DNA of 64,000 bases, from assembly GCA_007449985.2 (NCBI GenBank), contig VIIQ02000582.1:399373-463372 (forward strand). The letters are read 5' to 3'. Source of the stretch: Desmodesmus armatus (taxonomy: Eukaryota; Chlorophyta; Chlorophyceae; Sphaeropleales; Scenedesmaceae). Under the pieces are notes generated by a model, which saw nothing but the letters and a program-made list of their open reading frames with translations, was not told where the DNA came from and did not search any database. Both the position numbers and the translations under genes were made by a program. Shown piece by piece: positions 34,654 through 46,908 of this stretch; within the stretch, counting starts at the first letter, position 1, and each line of letters opens with the position of its first letter.

Positions 34654-37600
34654 ATGCAGGACTCGCAGCAGCCCTTGCTGGCGCCTAGTGGCAGCAGAAA
34701 GGTCAGATTCCAACCCAGTGCGAGACAGCGGCTGCTCGTCGTTGCTCTGATCCTGGCTGGGAGTGTGGGACTGGCGTTGCTGCTGCCCACAAACAAGAAC
34801 CTGCCCTGCCCGTACTGCAAAGTCAGCAGCGTGATTGGTTGGCTTTACTTCTTGGCATGGTCTTTCAGGTGGGATTTCCCAGGACTCACATGGGTAGCCA
34901 AGCCTAGCCAGCAAGTCCTACCACAGCAGCAGCAGGCTGTCCAGCTCGGCAAATCGAAGTGCTCAGGGAAGGGCCATGCATGAGCTAGCAGCTTTGCATG
35001 GATGTCTTGTTTTGCGTTTGGACGTCTCTGTCCAAGCTTATAACCATCAGCACAACATTTACAGGCAGCCACGAGAGGACAGGTGCAACGCTGTCAGTTT
35101 TTGGTGCGGTCAGTGAGCTGCATGCTGCGCATGGCATCAACATGCATGTGCTGCTCCGCTGTTCATCACGTTTATGGTTGCAGCTTCTGGCCCCAAGTGA
35201 TCATCAACTACAGGCGCAAGAGTGTGGAGGGCCTCAGCTTTGACTTCACAGGTGCGGGGACATTGTAGGACCCCTGCAGTGCTTGATAGAGGGGTAGAGG
35301 GTGGTGTTGCAGGGTGATGGTCAGCGCAGTGCACCATGCAACAGCAGCGGCGCCGTTCGCTGCTTCTGCTCAGCAGCAAACAGCACCCAGCAACAAAACA
35401 GCACCAAACACAGCTGCAGGCTGCAGTGCACACTCGTTGGCTTGCAGACACTGGACAGCTGGTGTGAGCAGTGGCGCAAGTTGCTCTGCCTTTCTTAGCG
35501 AGTTGCAGTAGTTGCACGTGACAGCAACGCAGCGCCTGGGTGCATGCAGCACAGCGCACACTGCAGTTCGCGCATCCACCGCGCTCTTTCCTCGCCCCCA
35601 TGCATGCATCCCTTCCCATCCCATCCCTTCTTGCTGCTGCTGCTCCTCTTGTTCCACCCCTCCCCCTTGTCTGCTGCAGTGCTGAATGTGCCGGGCTTCG
35701 CCTGCTACACCCAGTTCAACTTCTCCAGCATCCACCGCGCTGCCACCACGCTCACATGCATGCACCCCTTCCCGTTCCTTCCCATTCCTTCCCGCTGCCC
35801 TGCCCTCCCCCCCCCCTCCCTTGTCAACTGCAGTGCTGAATGTGATGGGCTTCGCCTGCTATACCCAGTTCAACCTCTCACATGCATGCATCCCTTCTCA
35901 TCTCTTCTCGCTGCCCGTCCCCCTCCCCTTGTCTACTGCAGTGCTCAATGTGCTGGGCTTCGCCTGTTACACCCAGTTCAACCTCTCACTCTTCGCCAGC
36001 AGCCATGTGCAGCAGGAGTACAAGACTCAATTCAAGACAGCAGACATCCCCGTCGAACTGAACGACGTGGTGTTCGGCCTGCATGCCGTCCTCATGTCCA
36101 GTGTGCTGGCAACACAGTGCTTGATATATGAGAAGCATCACACGCAGGCCGTGTCGATTGGGACCTCGGTCAGCATGGTGGGGTCTGTGGCAGCGGCGAC
36201 GGTGCTGGCGGTGCTGCTGGCAGTGCGGGGAGAGGGCAGCCTGCCCTACACGTGGCTTGACCTGTGAGTGTGCAGGGATTTTCATGGCTTCGGTTTGAAG
36301 GGCAGCTACAGCGTGTTCTGTGGGGCAAGGGGGATAACGGTGTGATGATGCTGTGCGGGCAGTAGCTTGTGCTACATGTGGGTGGCTCTACCTGGGAGGT
36401 CCAAAGAAGTTGGGGTCAGGGATTTCATGGGTGGCTGCTGCTTTTTGTGTTGGGGGGTGGGGAAGTGGTTGGTGTGTCAGTGGCGAGGGGTGAAGCAGCT
36501 TGCCCTACACGTGGCTTGACCTGTAAGTGCGCCTCTTGGGGGGGAGGGGGGGTATTGCGTGCGGTGTGTCTAGGGAAGGGTGCTTGGTGTGTTGGGGTGT
36601 GGGGCGAGGGCAGCCTGCCCTAGGCGTGCCTGGACTTGGAGTGTGCAAGGGTCCAAGGGTTGGGGGTTGGGACTGGCAGCCGCAGCGGTATCGTCTGTGT
36701 GTGTGTGTGTGGGGGGGGGGGGTGTCTGGATTTGCGGGTGTGCTACGGGGGACGCAGCTCCCATACTTCCTGTAGCAACCTTACGGCAGCTACAGTGTGC
36801 AAGAGTTCACTGCCCAAGGTGCTGACGCCCTGCTGTGTCTTGTCCCCCCCCCCCCCCCTGGGGCCGCCGCCGCCCGCCCCTCCTGCAGGTGCTACCTGTG
36901 CAGCTTCATCAAGATGGCTGTGACACTGGTCAAGTACATACCACAGGTGCGGGTAGAAACACTGCTGGCCCACGTATACTGGCACCAATCATTCCTGTTG
37001 CTCCACTCCTGCGTCATTGCTGGCACTGCAACTACCAGGTTGCAAATGCCCTCCACAAGCTTGATACGCAGTCAGTGTCGCACGGTGTGTGTGAGCGTGT
37101 GGTTACAAATTTCCTCATGCTGTGTGGTTGCAAAGTAGGTGCCGCTGCCCTCCTCAAGCTCACACGCTCTAGTGCTGCCCTGCCCCCCCCCCTCTCGTTC
37201 CTCATTCTGCAGGTTGCCATGAACCACTCCCGTCAGTCCACTGAGGGTTGGTCCATCGACAATGTGCTGCTGGACTTGTCTGGTGGAGTGCTGAGTGTGG
37301 CACAGGTGCTGGTCAGCTGCAGGGTGCTGAACGACTGGACCTCGGTCACAGGTGAGGGGGCTGTTGTCGAGTGGGGTGGGAGACTGCTGGAAAAGAGTGC
37401 TCTATGTATAGCAGGGACATGAGTGTGGGGGCGCACAAGTGTGGAGTGGGATGTGGGGGACAGGTGCGCAGGGTGTGTGTGGAAAAGAAGAGGTGTGCCT
37501 ATTGTGTTGCCTTGTAGTTGGTCAACACTCCATTGCAGTGTCAACCTGTGTCGCTGCAAGTCAAACTGACCGTGTACTATGCCATGCTGTGCTGTGCAGG

Positions 37601-37820
37601 CAACCCAATCAAGTTTGGTCTGGGTCTGGTGTCCATCGGTTTTGACTTCATCTTCATGCTGCAGCACTACGTCTGGTTCCACCCAGACAAGGCAGCCAGC
37701 AAGGAGCAGCTGCTGCAGTGGCAGCAGCAGCAGCAGGACCAGGAGCAACAGCAGCAGCAGCAGCAGCAGCAGCAAGACTTGGCGCAGCGGCCGCTGCTTG
37801 TCGATGTGCAGCAGCATTGA
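34654..37820 (+). CDS. CTNS: Cystinosin (PQ-loop lysosomal/vacuolar cystine-H+ symporter)
   Basis: Complete, six exons in phase: 34654-34868, 35184-35251, 35942-36263, 36889-36946, 37213-37351, 37600-37820 (TGA), 340 residues. Exports cystine from the lysosome or vacuole with protons. First PQ-loop WPQVIINYRRKSVEGLSFDF (PQ at residues 75-76), second YIPQVAMNHSRQSTEGWSI (PQ at 220-221). The acidic positions known from animal cystinosin are kept in LNDVVFGLHAV and NVLLDLSGG. Seven hydrophobic segments are expected; TM1 is preceded by a short N-terminus without the large glycosylated lumenal domain of animal proteins. The C-terminus ends in a poly-Gln run and lacks the animal GYDQL sorting signal; LL pairs near both ends (QQPLL, RPLL) might serve. 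The ATG at 34654 was chosen because it begins a compact N-terminus; an in-frame non-ATG extension upstream is unlikely. Confidence 0.93.
35650..35999 (+). repeat. Three copies of cystinosin exon-3 head
   Basis: Acceptor plus sequence for VLNV.GFACYTQFN at about 35680, 35834 and, as the true exon, 35942. Each is preceded by the same CATGCATGCATCCCTTC-type pyrimidine-rich intron segment. Confidence 0.9.
36230..36640 (+). repeat. Copies of cystinosin exon-3 tail and donor
   Basis: The end of exon 3 (LPYTWLDL) with its donor at 36263 is repeated at about 36496-36525 (with a GTAAGT donor) and, more diverged, at 36608-36640. Confidence 0.85.
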
Positions 37821-39837
37821 TGTGGGGGGGGGGGTATTGCATGTGTGGATCTGTCATGCCTTTTTGATCACTGGGGTCTGAAAGGGACCCCTTGTATGCA
37901 TGTGCTTACCTGCTGCATGTTTGGTCGCATACAATACCAATACACAGTACATTTATTGGTGACAACTGCTTGCCCTGGGTTCGACTAGCTGCCTTTTGCA
38001 TGTGTCTGCATGTGTTGCAGCTTGTTGGTGTGTTTGTGATTACGTCAGCAGTGCAACTCAACCTGCAGAGTGCGCGGGATGCCATTCTGCAGCCGGCTAT
38101 GTATCTGCTGCTGCGGGTGCGAGTTGAGTGTGTGACGCGTGTATTTGGGGCCTGTGCAGTTGAGTGGAGGCCCCTGCATGACCCTAAGTGGACCACTTGT
38201 TGTTGCAGCAGGAGGGAGCGACATGCAGGAGAGAAGCGCGATTGCGTAGCTGCCATGTTGCATTCTGCTGGCATGTGCTGTGACTTTCACTGTGCGTACT
38301 GTGCGGCTGTGGCTGTGCACGACCAGCGCGTGCAGCTGTGGGCGGGGTGCTCTGTCATGCTGCGCGTATAGTGTGGCGGTAAGGCTTGCTTTCGCTCGAT
38401 AAGCCAGCGTAGTGCCAGCTGCTAGCTCGGCATTATCCACAGCCTTGGGGCACTTTTTTGCTGTCGACCTGCAACAGCAGCAGTGGGATATGCAGCAGCG
38501 CTTTCCCCTCAGTGCCTGTCTGAGAGCTGACATACATGCCAAGGCAGTGACGTGCCCCTGAGGACCCCTGTCCTCAAGTTGGTTGATGGGGCGGGGGGGG
38601 GGGGGGCGTTGCCGTTCCGCTCGCACCTGTGATGGACCACTGCTCACACCCCTATCAGCGCTGCCGTCTGCAGCAGCAGCATAATATTGATGCTATTTGT
38701 ACTTGCCAGCCTCTAGTTGGCGTCCACAGCCTTGGAACACTTTTTGCTGTCGAGCTGCAACAGCAGCAGTGGCATAATGCAGCAGCGCTTGGCTCTGACA
38801 CTGGTCAGAGTGTTCAGATTGCCTTGTGCCCTATTGGAGGGGCTGACAGCAGACCACTGGTGGCACATGTCTGGATGATTGTGCGGCCCAGGATGAGGGC
38901 AGTAGTGCCATACTGTGAGTCACATCAGTAGGGTCACACTGTGTCACAGGAGGGTAGTAGTATCGCATTGTCAGCGTGTATGGCATTGGGCAGGATGTCG
39001 GCTTGCACCGTTGCTGTCGCCACTTGGGCACGTTTGCCTGTAGTTGTAGGTGTGGGTGTGCGACGTTGTGTAACACGGGTGCTGTGTGTGGCCGGCTCTG
39101 GGTGTGGTTTCGTGTGCTGAGGTTGTGGTGCGCTTGTATCATATGTGTACGATTGCATGGTTACCAACCATCAGGCAAGCCATGGGGGAATGGTTTGTAT
39201 GTGCAGCCAATGGCAGGACTAGGGGCGGTGCCGAGCGAGCAAGTGTTTGAGGAGAGTCACTCAGGGCCTGACTGCTGGTTTTCGGCTGTTTTTCAGCAGT
39301 TGGCGGGAGCACATTCATTGTTGTGTGCATGTGAGAGGCTCCCTGTCGTGGTGGTATGGCTGTTTGTGTATCTATTCAGCAGTGTTGTTGGTGCAGTGCT
39401 TCTGTTGCAATGCCTTTGGCGTGATGTTTCAGCGTGCTTACTGTCAAATGTCACCAATGGTGCGTACTAGACAGTGCGATAAATACAACAAGTGTAACAT
39501 GTGGTCAGTGACGAAACATGCTGGCAGAGGCGCGGGGGGGGGGGGGGGGGAGCGTCAGCCTCTGCTTCTAGATCCAGCCGAGCAGAAATGATTTGCAGAC
39601 TGAACAGCAACACATGCGTCCTGGAACGGTTTATGGCTGTCAGCCTGCATGCACCCAAATGGCAGTCCTTTATCAGTGTCCAACCCAAGAAAGGGCTGTT
39701 GTCAATCAAATGCACCTGTGGGGTATCAGGAGCACACAACACACTTGACGCAATGCTCAGTGTCTTAGACACCGTGTACCCTGCAGAAGCATCTGTCAGC
39801 GACCGCCCAAGTGAGCCCCATATTATGGGGGGGGGGG
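37821..39837. other. Intergenic; contains a ~295-bp tandem duplication, no gene recognised
   Basis: Segments 38440-38515 and 38735-38800 share GCTGCAACAGCAGCAGTGG and the flanking TTTTTGCTGTCGA and ATGCAGCAGCGCTT blocks. A + strand frame at 38629-38931 is open but unrecognised. Confidence 0.45.
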
Positions 39838-39890
39838 GGGAGGTTATTACAAGTGGATACTTTCACCGCTGAGCGGTACTCTCCACACGG
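39838..39890 (+). repeat. Dispersed short repeat (poly-G plus small palindrome)
   Basis: A poly-G tract followed by GTGGATACTTTCACCGCTGA and GCGGTACTCTCCAC. It recurs inverted at 54918-54970, also beside a homopolymer. Confidence 0.8.
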
Positions 39891-40104
39891 GATGAACTGG
39901 GAAGACACACCTGCAAGAAAAACCTGCAGCAAGACCGGCAAACAAGACCAGCCCCCCAAAAAAAAAACACCACCAAGGGCAACTGCCACACACACTAGGT
40001 ATAGGATCGTGCATTCATGACTCAGCCGCAAGCTGGTAGTCTCCACACACCGTGCACGCACACACATGGGTCAGTCTTTCAAACAATTTCAACACAGGCG
40101 AAAG

Positions 40105-43100
40105 TCAACACATCAAGCCAATCATTTGGTGTGCTAGCACGCAGAGCAGGACCCAGAACACAGCTACTACGAGTGCTCCTGCTGCCAATGCTAAGGTGTG
40201 GGAGTGCCGGGCCCCGAGCCTGAGCAACTGTGTAGACAAGGGTGAGCTCATCGCACGGTGCAAGCAGGCTGGGTAGGGCATAACAGCAACATAGCCGTCT
40301 GGTTGCTGAATAGGGCGCACCCCAAACAGGTTGCCCTTACCCAGCAGGTGCCTTCTATATACGTCCATAGCTGCAATGCAATGGGCCAGCTGAGTTTGGT
40401 GGGTGGTGCTGAACACAAGCTGCATGCACCGCTGCACTGAGTCCCCACCACCATAGGCAAATACTGAAGCATACTTGTCCCTGATATGATCATATGCGGG
40501 GCACTCTAAGACAAAATGCAGCAAATCCTCTGGCCTATCCCCCCCACACCTGGCTACAAGTGTGTCATGCCACTCAGCACGCAACCCCCTCCCAGAGCAG
40601 AGTGGGCAGGTTCACCCATTCTGTCGTCCCCCACCATGCAGGCGTCCACTCAAGTGGTGTCCGCCAAACCGGTACCGTCCCAAACACCGCAAGATCCCCC
40701 TAGGCAAGCATAGCTGATGGAAGCGTGGGGCATTGTCCCTCCCATGTACTACATTGGCCTCAAGGGCATGCACCCATGCGGCATGCGTCCTAAGATGAGT
40801 GCTGACTGACACACCTGCCCTAGGGTCAGCGCTAGCAAGAACGACAGTCTGCCAGTGGGCCGCCTGGTAACGCAAGGCAGCCTGCATCACCGCTTCCTTG
40901 GTGATGTTGATGGCTTTGACGGAATCAACAGTCACCCCCGGTGTGCCTGAGCGCCACAGGTCCCCTTCCACAAAGCCAATATCTTCCAACCCCTCCAACA
41001 AATGAAAAATCCAGCAGTTGACGCACCCCCTCAACATCATGTCAATATCTGCTAACCACACCTGGTGGGCCAGCCTGTCGGGCTCCATGGCGGCCAGTTT
41101 GGCCCACCAGCTAGCTGCCAGAGACAGCCACCGACACGGCAGGGAGGCGCGGTGGGTGTCCCGCAACAGAACGTCGCGACTGGCGGTGCGATGTGCCCCA
41201 TACAGTTCGCGTAAAAACAAGAAGTGGACGTCATCTGCTTCGCAGGCGGGGCCTGTGTAAGCGTCAGTCAACCATTTGCGGCACATGAACGGCCCCCAAA
41301 TATGCGCCCCATATGAAAGGACAGGTTCCACCAGGATGTCAAACATGCGCAGGCGTAGATCACCCTGCGAAACGTGGTGAAGCCGCAGCAGATGCAGCAA
41401 ACCGAACAGTGCCTTGCGGCCCTTCGACGCAAGCTGACCGCTGGCTGTATCGAACCCCTTCGTCGCATGCAGCTGCAGCCCCAGGTATGTGCAACTGTCC
41501 TCGTATCTCAATGCTTGCCCCCTGTAGGTCAAGACATCCGCAGGGCAAGTAACACCCGGCCGCCGAAACACGACAACATGTGTTTTAGCCAGGTTGACTT
41601 CCATGTCAAACAACCGGCAGAAAAGGGACAAGCAGTCCAACAGCTGCTGTATGTGGTGGCAGGCCCAAGCCAACAGGTTAACGTCATCGGCATACATCAC
41701 GTCCGGGACGCGAAGGTTGCCGATGACGGGCCCGGCGCCAGGGACTCGTAGCAGGATTAATTCATGCAGTAAATCCATAAACAGCCCAAATAAGAGCGGA
41801 GACAGTTCACTGCCCTGCCGGATGCCACGGTGCGTCTGGAACGCCGGGCCCAGGCGGCCATTCACACACACACGTACCAACACCCTGTCATACAGTGCAG
41901 TGACGGCCTCTAAGAATGGTCCATGCACCCCCAACTCCCTGCAGCGCGCTATCAACAGATCACGTCTAACGAGGTCGAAAGCCTTCTTGAAGTCAACGAA
42001 TATAGCCCAAAGACGGGAACGCTGGGGGGAAGACCCCTGGCCCGTCCAGTGCACCTGCGAGATCAGGTGTTGCATTGTGAACAATGCATCCAAGCACCCA
42101 TATTTGCCCCTGAACCCACACTGTGTCGGAGCACGAATACCCTCTCGCTCAACGATGCGGTCAAAGCGCCGATGCAGTATCCTATCCAGCACACGCCCAA
42201 ACACACTGCCAACCCCGATGGGGCGGTAGCAGTCTTTGTCAGATGGCGCTTGTGACGCCTGTGGCTTAGGGACAGGGGTGACCTTGCTGCACACTAGTTC
42301 GTCACAGCCGCCGTCACTAGCTGAGGTCAATGCCTTGTGCATGACACTTGTCACACACTCCACAAAAGGGGGGCACCCATAGGACAGCTCGCCATCCTCT
42401 ACTGCAGCCGTGTCTGCTGCCCCGCTGTCTGCGGCAGGTGCTTTCAGCAGTTCGCAAGTAAGGCCTTGCAAGTCAGGTGCCTTGCCAGTAGGCAGGGTGG
42501 CCAAGACTTGTCCAACCTCACTCACAGTAACCGGGTGGTTCAAATCCTCAAACAAGGCTGCATCCCGCCTACAAGCATCATACAAAGTTGCCCGTGTGTC
42601 CAGCTCCTCGGCGGTGAGGTGCTGTTCCACAGGCTGCGCTCCCATGATGCCATCAAAGTGGGCAGTCCATTCATGCACGTCTGTAACAGGACAAGTCCCC
42701 CCCCGCCCCCCCTTCAGGACTTTCCAGAAATCCCTCTGGTGGTCACTGAAATATGTCTCTATCAGATCCTGCAGATACTTGTGCTCATACGTGTGTTTGG
42801 CATGCCTATTGACCTGCTTGTATGTGCGCCGGCATGCAATCATGGTGGTGTGCAGCCCCGCCACAACCAACGGATCCAACTGCTGCTGGGATGCACGCCA
42901 CCAGGCCTGCCATGCAGCACGGAAGTTGTCGCGTGCTTGTGCACAATCTGGTGTGAACCAAGGCGCGTGCGAGCCAGGAGCTTGCGAGCCTCCATGTGAT
43001 CGAAGGGTCTCCATGGCTGCAGCCCGAGTGACTGCCACCAGCCGTGTCACAGCATCCCCCCACGAGGTTGTGCCAGCATCTACTGCTGCTCGCAAGCTGG

Positions 43101-44070
43101 CCAGGTCAGCCTCTCGGCTGTGAAGGGCCTCTATATATTCCCTGCGTTGTTGTCCCCTAGGCCGTAGTGTTCTTGGGCAGCGGGCCCCAGTAGGGGCAGC
43201 TGCTTGCAAGGCCCGCTGCATATTGATGCATACTGACAATGCAGCATGATCCTTTGAAGCCAACTCCCCCGGCCTGTCCAAGACCTGGAAGGACCGCACT
43301 GAATCATACAACCCAGACGAGACAATGCCATAGTCCACAACACTACTACCAGTGTTCACAAAACAAGTACTGCGTCCCATCTCATCCCCTGGTGCCCGGC
43401 CATTCAGCATGACACACCCACAAGTATTAAGACCGAGCATAAGGCCCTCGGCATGATTGTCAACCTTTCTGTCCTGAGACTGCCGGGCTGCAGGCACAGT
43501 GCTGGTGACTGGCCCAGCCAGGCCAGCAACTGGCCCGGCATCCATGGGAACCCCTTGTACATCCTCAGTGAGTTCCCCGACCCGAATGTTCAGGTCTCCC
43601 ATGCACAAGACATGCCGCCCGGCGTCAATTGCCTCGTGCATGCAGTCATACAAGGCCTGCAAGTACTGTGCATCCACAAGCCCGGACTCATAAACATTTG
43701 AATTGGGGGGGCTGAAATAGCACACGGCAATGGTGATAGCATGCAGATCGGAAGTGATGCCCACGATACCTGTGGAGGCATCCATGCGCACCCGAACAGG
43801 AGTCGAGGCGCCAAGGACCGGGGAATCTTCCCGTAACAACACCGTGATGCCTCCACTAGGCCTACCTGCAGTCCTTACAACCGGGGCAGGCCTGGTGCAA
43901 TGGTGCGCCTGGTACCCATGGAAACTCACGTTGCCCCATCCCCCCGCCTCCCACATAGTTTCTAGAAAGCAATACATATCATACGGGTTGTCACGGTGCT
44001 GATCCAGGGTGAAGGGGATGCGCTCATCCGCCCTGCCACCCACATTTATGCAGAATGCCCTGAACTCCAT
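40105..44070 (-). pseudogene. LINE ORF2: APE endonuclease, reverse transcriptase and zinc knuckle (one internal stop)
   Basis: ATG at 44070. The N-terminal AP-endonuclease-like domain (about residues 1-240) shows FLETMWE, HVLCMGDLNIR, VVDYGIV and SKDHAAL, covering the expected catalytic Glu, Asp/Asn and terminal Asp-His. The reverse transcriptase shows VDFKKAFDLV, GIRQGSELSPLLFG and MYADDVN (YADD at about residues 793-796, bases 41683-41694), then YLGLQLH in the thumb side. A TGA at 40612-40614 interrupts the frame. Directly after it, in the same frame, comes a CPLC...HFVLECPAY zinc knuckle and the C-terminus to 40105. A single nonsense change therefore separates the knuckle from an otherwise open ORF2. 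Clade not assigned. Confidence 0.88.
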
Positions 44071-46842
44071 CAATTAGGGGGGGCAGAAGGGAGGTGAACC
44101 AGTCGCCAGTGCGGGCGCCCATCCGCAGCGCGCACTTGCTGCTCTACCTGTAGTGGCTCGTCGAGCGACCAGCGCCAGTGGATGTGGCGCTCCTGCAGGC
44201 CGCTGAGGAAGGGGCCCATGGCCTTCCTAGCTGATAGCTGCGAGGGAGTGAGCCAGTGCTCCACGTACACTCCTGTGCCGGCCTCGTGCAGCCGGTGCTT
44301 AGTAGGCCGAGACACCAGCCGCTTGGCAACCTCTGGTGAGGCCACCTTCAGGCGGTACAGGTAGACCGGCTGGGGCTGCCCCTGCGGCTGTGTGGGTCGT
44401 GGCTGTGGCGGCGGGGGGGACGGGCGCGCTGGAGGGTGCTGCTGCCCTGCCCCTGCCAGACGGGGGGGGGGGGGGGGCGGCAGGCTGGCCTGGGCCCTGC
44501 TGCTGCTGCTGCTGCTGAGGCTGCGGTGGTGGCCGCAACAGCCCAGGGGGGGCGACAGGCTGGCCTTGGCCCTGCTGCTGCTGCTGCGACGGTTCTTGCG
44601 GCCGCTGTTGCTGCTCCTGCTGTTGCTGCCGCAGCTGTCCAGGTCCCCATGGCCGCTGCTGCTGCTGCTGTGGCAGGGCGGGGGCTCCCTGCTGAGACCG
44701 CACCAGCCGCAGGGCCGCCTCCGCCTCGCTGTCGGTGCTATTGGTGAGCAGGGTGATGCCGTGTAGGTCTGCCGAGTCCACCCCTGAAGCTGTACATAGC
44801 ATGGCCTTGAGCTGCGCGCGAGGCAGTTGCACCCGGGTTCGCACCGCTATATGGCAGCCCTGTAGCTGTTGTGACAGCCGGCTAACCTGCTGCTGCATGT
44901 GACCGAGCTGCTGTTGTGCTGCTGCTGCCTGCGTGCCCACCGTAGCCAACTCCTCACGCACCTGACCAAGCTCCATGTGCGCGCTGGCACCCCTGTCGAG
45001 GGCAGTCCGCACCGCTACTGCTTCCTCAGGGGTTGTGAGGGGCAGGGTGGACAGAGCCGACAGCTGCGACTCACAGGCCTGCACCTGCTGTTGCAGCTAT
45101 CGGACCTGAGCTGCTGCGGCCTCGGCTGTCTCCTTTGCTGCTGCTGCTACAGAGGTGCCAGCTGTGGCATCCATGGGGGCATCCTGCGACCGGCGCTGCT
45201 GTGGGGCAGGGCGCGCCGCTTGCTGCTGCCGGGCTGGGGTCGTGGCTGACAGGCTGTCAGCTTGCTCATCTGGCTGCTGCCCTCGCTGCAGGGCTGCTGG
45301 TCGGGTCTGCGGGGGCCGCTGCAGGAGCTGCTGGGTCTGCTCTTCAGCAGCAGCCACGCGCTGCTTGAGCTGACTCAGCTGCTTGCTTTGGTTGCTGCTG
45401 GCGGCCTCCATCGCGTGCACCTTTGTCCACAAGCCGGCCTCCTTGCCATAAATCTGCTGGCAGAGGTGCTGCACCTGGGGCTGCTGCTGCTTGACTGCTG
45501 CCTGGCACTGCTCTGCCACCTCTCTCACCTGTTTTAAGGTGGCATTGTGCTGCTGCATAGCCTTCTGGGTCTGGCCATGCTGCACGTGAAGGGCTGCACA
45601 CTCCTGGCTGACTCGGGAGGTGTCACTGTAAGTAAGCGCCAACAGAGCCTCGGCAGCTTCAAACTGTTCCAGTAATCGCTGGTGCCGCGTGCTCTGGTCC
45701 TGCATGCTACTGCTTTGCTGCTGCTGCTCCTGTTGCAGGGCCTCGCACTGACGCTGCAGTGCCGCCAGCACGGGCTGTTCCTGTGCGGCAGGCGGTTGCT
45801 GCTGCTGCTGCTGCTGCTGTGGGATGGCTAGTTGTTGTGCGACTTCTGTGTGCAGCTGTGCGGCTTGTTGTTGGTGCTGCTGCTGTTGCTGCTTGAGGGC
45901 CGCATATTGACACCGCAGGTCGTCCAGCTCTGCTTGAAGGGCAGACCTAGACAGGTCGACCTGCTGCTGCGCTGACTGCTGCTGTTGGACAGCTGCGACT
46001 TGGAGCCGCAGCTCTGCTATCTCCTGCTGTGCTGCAGCGATCGCGCTGTCGTGCTGATGCTGCAGCGGATGCGGGGCGGTCGCTTGCTGTTTTATGGCCA
46101 CTACCTCCTGGCGCAACGCGGCTATTGTCTGTTGCTACTGCTGTAGGTGCCGGTGTAGCTGGGAGTCAAACTGCTGCTGCACAGCATCAACGTGGCGTTG
46201 AAACTGTTGCTGCTGAGCTTGCAGCATCGCCTCTAGCTGTGCTTCATGGCTGATGCGCATCTGGGCAGCTGCCTCCGTCTGTTGGCGCAGGCCAGAGAGT
46301 TGCAGCTGCTGCTGTTGTTGTGTTGCAGACAGCTGCTGCGCGACCGTGGTTAGCTGTCTGCGCATGTGCTCCAGCTGCTGCTGCTGCTGTTGCTGTGGAT
46401 GCTGCTGCAGGAGGCGCCGTGTGGCGGGCAGCTGTTTTGTAGTGGGCATGGGTGCAGCACCCCTGCTGGCTGCACCGTCTGCTTCACCCGGGCTAATGGG
46501 TGCCCTCGGGTTGCTGTCGCCCCTGCTGCTGCTGCTACTGCTGCTGCTGGTGCTGGTGCTGCTGTGACTGCTGTTGTTGCTGCTGCTGTCGCTGCTATGC
46601 TGCAGAGTGTGGCCAGGCCCTGGCTGTGGCCTGCTAGGGCCAAACTCCTCAGATACCTGAATCCGTACAGCAGCGGACATGTCCACCGGGCTGGGGGGAA
46701 GCTGCTGCTGTGGCTGTGACGGGGTGCTGTCCGCCGCTCCAAAGACTGATTGCACCAGTTGGAGAGCCACTGTTGCTATGTTGCGGGCTGCACTGGGCGG
46801 GGATGCAGCAGCTGCTGCAGGCAAAGCAGCAGCACCCCCCAT
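44070..46842 (-). pseudogene. LINE ORF1: Gln-rich coiled-coil, gag-like (stops and frameshift)
   Basis: Starts at ATG 46842. It is dominated by heptad-friendly Gln/Leu/Ala stretches suggesting coiled coils. Two TAG codons (46135-46137, within a CAG run; 45097-45099) lie in frame with open sequence on both sides. The frame then shifts, most simply at the poly-G tract near 44461-44477, into a distinct C-terminal part (VYLYRLKVASPEVAKRLVS to the stop at 44070-44072). The stop TGA overlaps the ORF2 start as TGATG. Gag-like role inferred from position only. Confidence 0.75.
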
Positions 46843-46908
46843 GGTTGCCTGCTTTCCTTTATTATAGCTTGAAGGTATTACAGCCCATCAGAGCTGCGTG
46901 ATACCATC

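Larger units (their letters stand above)
39900..46870 (-). mobile_element. Non-LTR retrotransposon (LINE), two ORFs, decayed
   Basis: Minus-strand element with a coiled-coil Gln-rich ORF1 followed by an APE-endonuclease/reverse transcriptase ORF2. The 5' side lies just above the ORF1 ATG at 46842, next to the hAT-like MITE. The 3' end is not clearly marked (no poly-A tail or target-site duplication found), so the low-coordinate limit is approximate. ORF1 carries two in-frame stops and one apparent frameshift, and ORF2 one in-frame stop. Confidence 0.85.

Noticed and set aside
34444..34914. 156-codon minus-strand ORF
   Set aside because: Antisense shadow of cystinosin exon 1.
45097..46137. 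TAG read as glutamine (alternative genetic code)
   Set aside because: TAG lies at Gln-rich places in LINE ORF1, but the GT2 gene ends in a normal TAG at 11173-11175, and the LINE also has a TGA and a probable frameshift, so decay is simpler.
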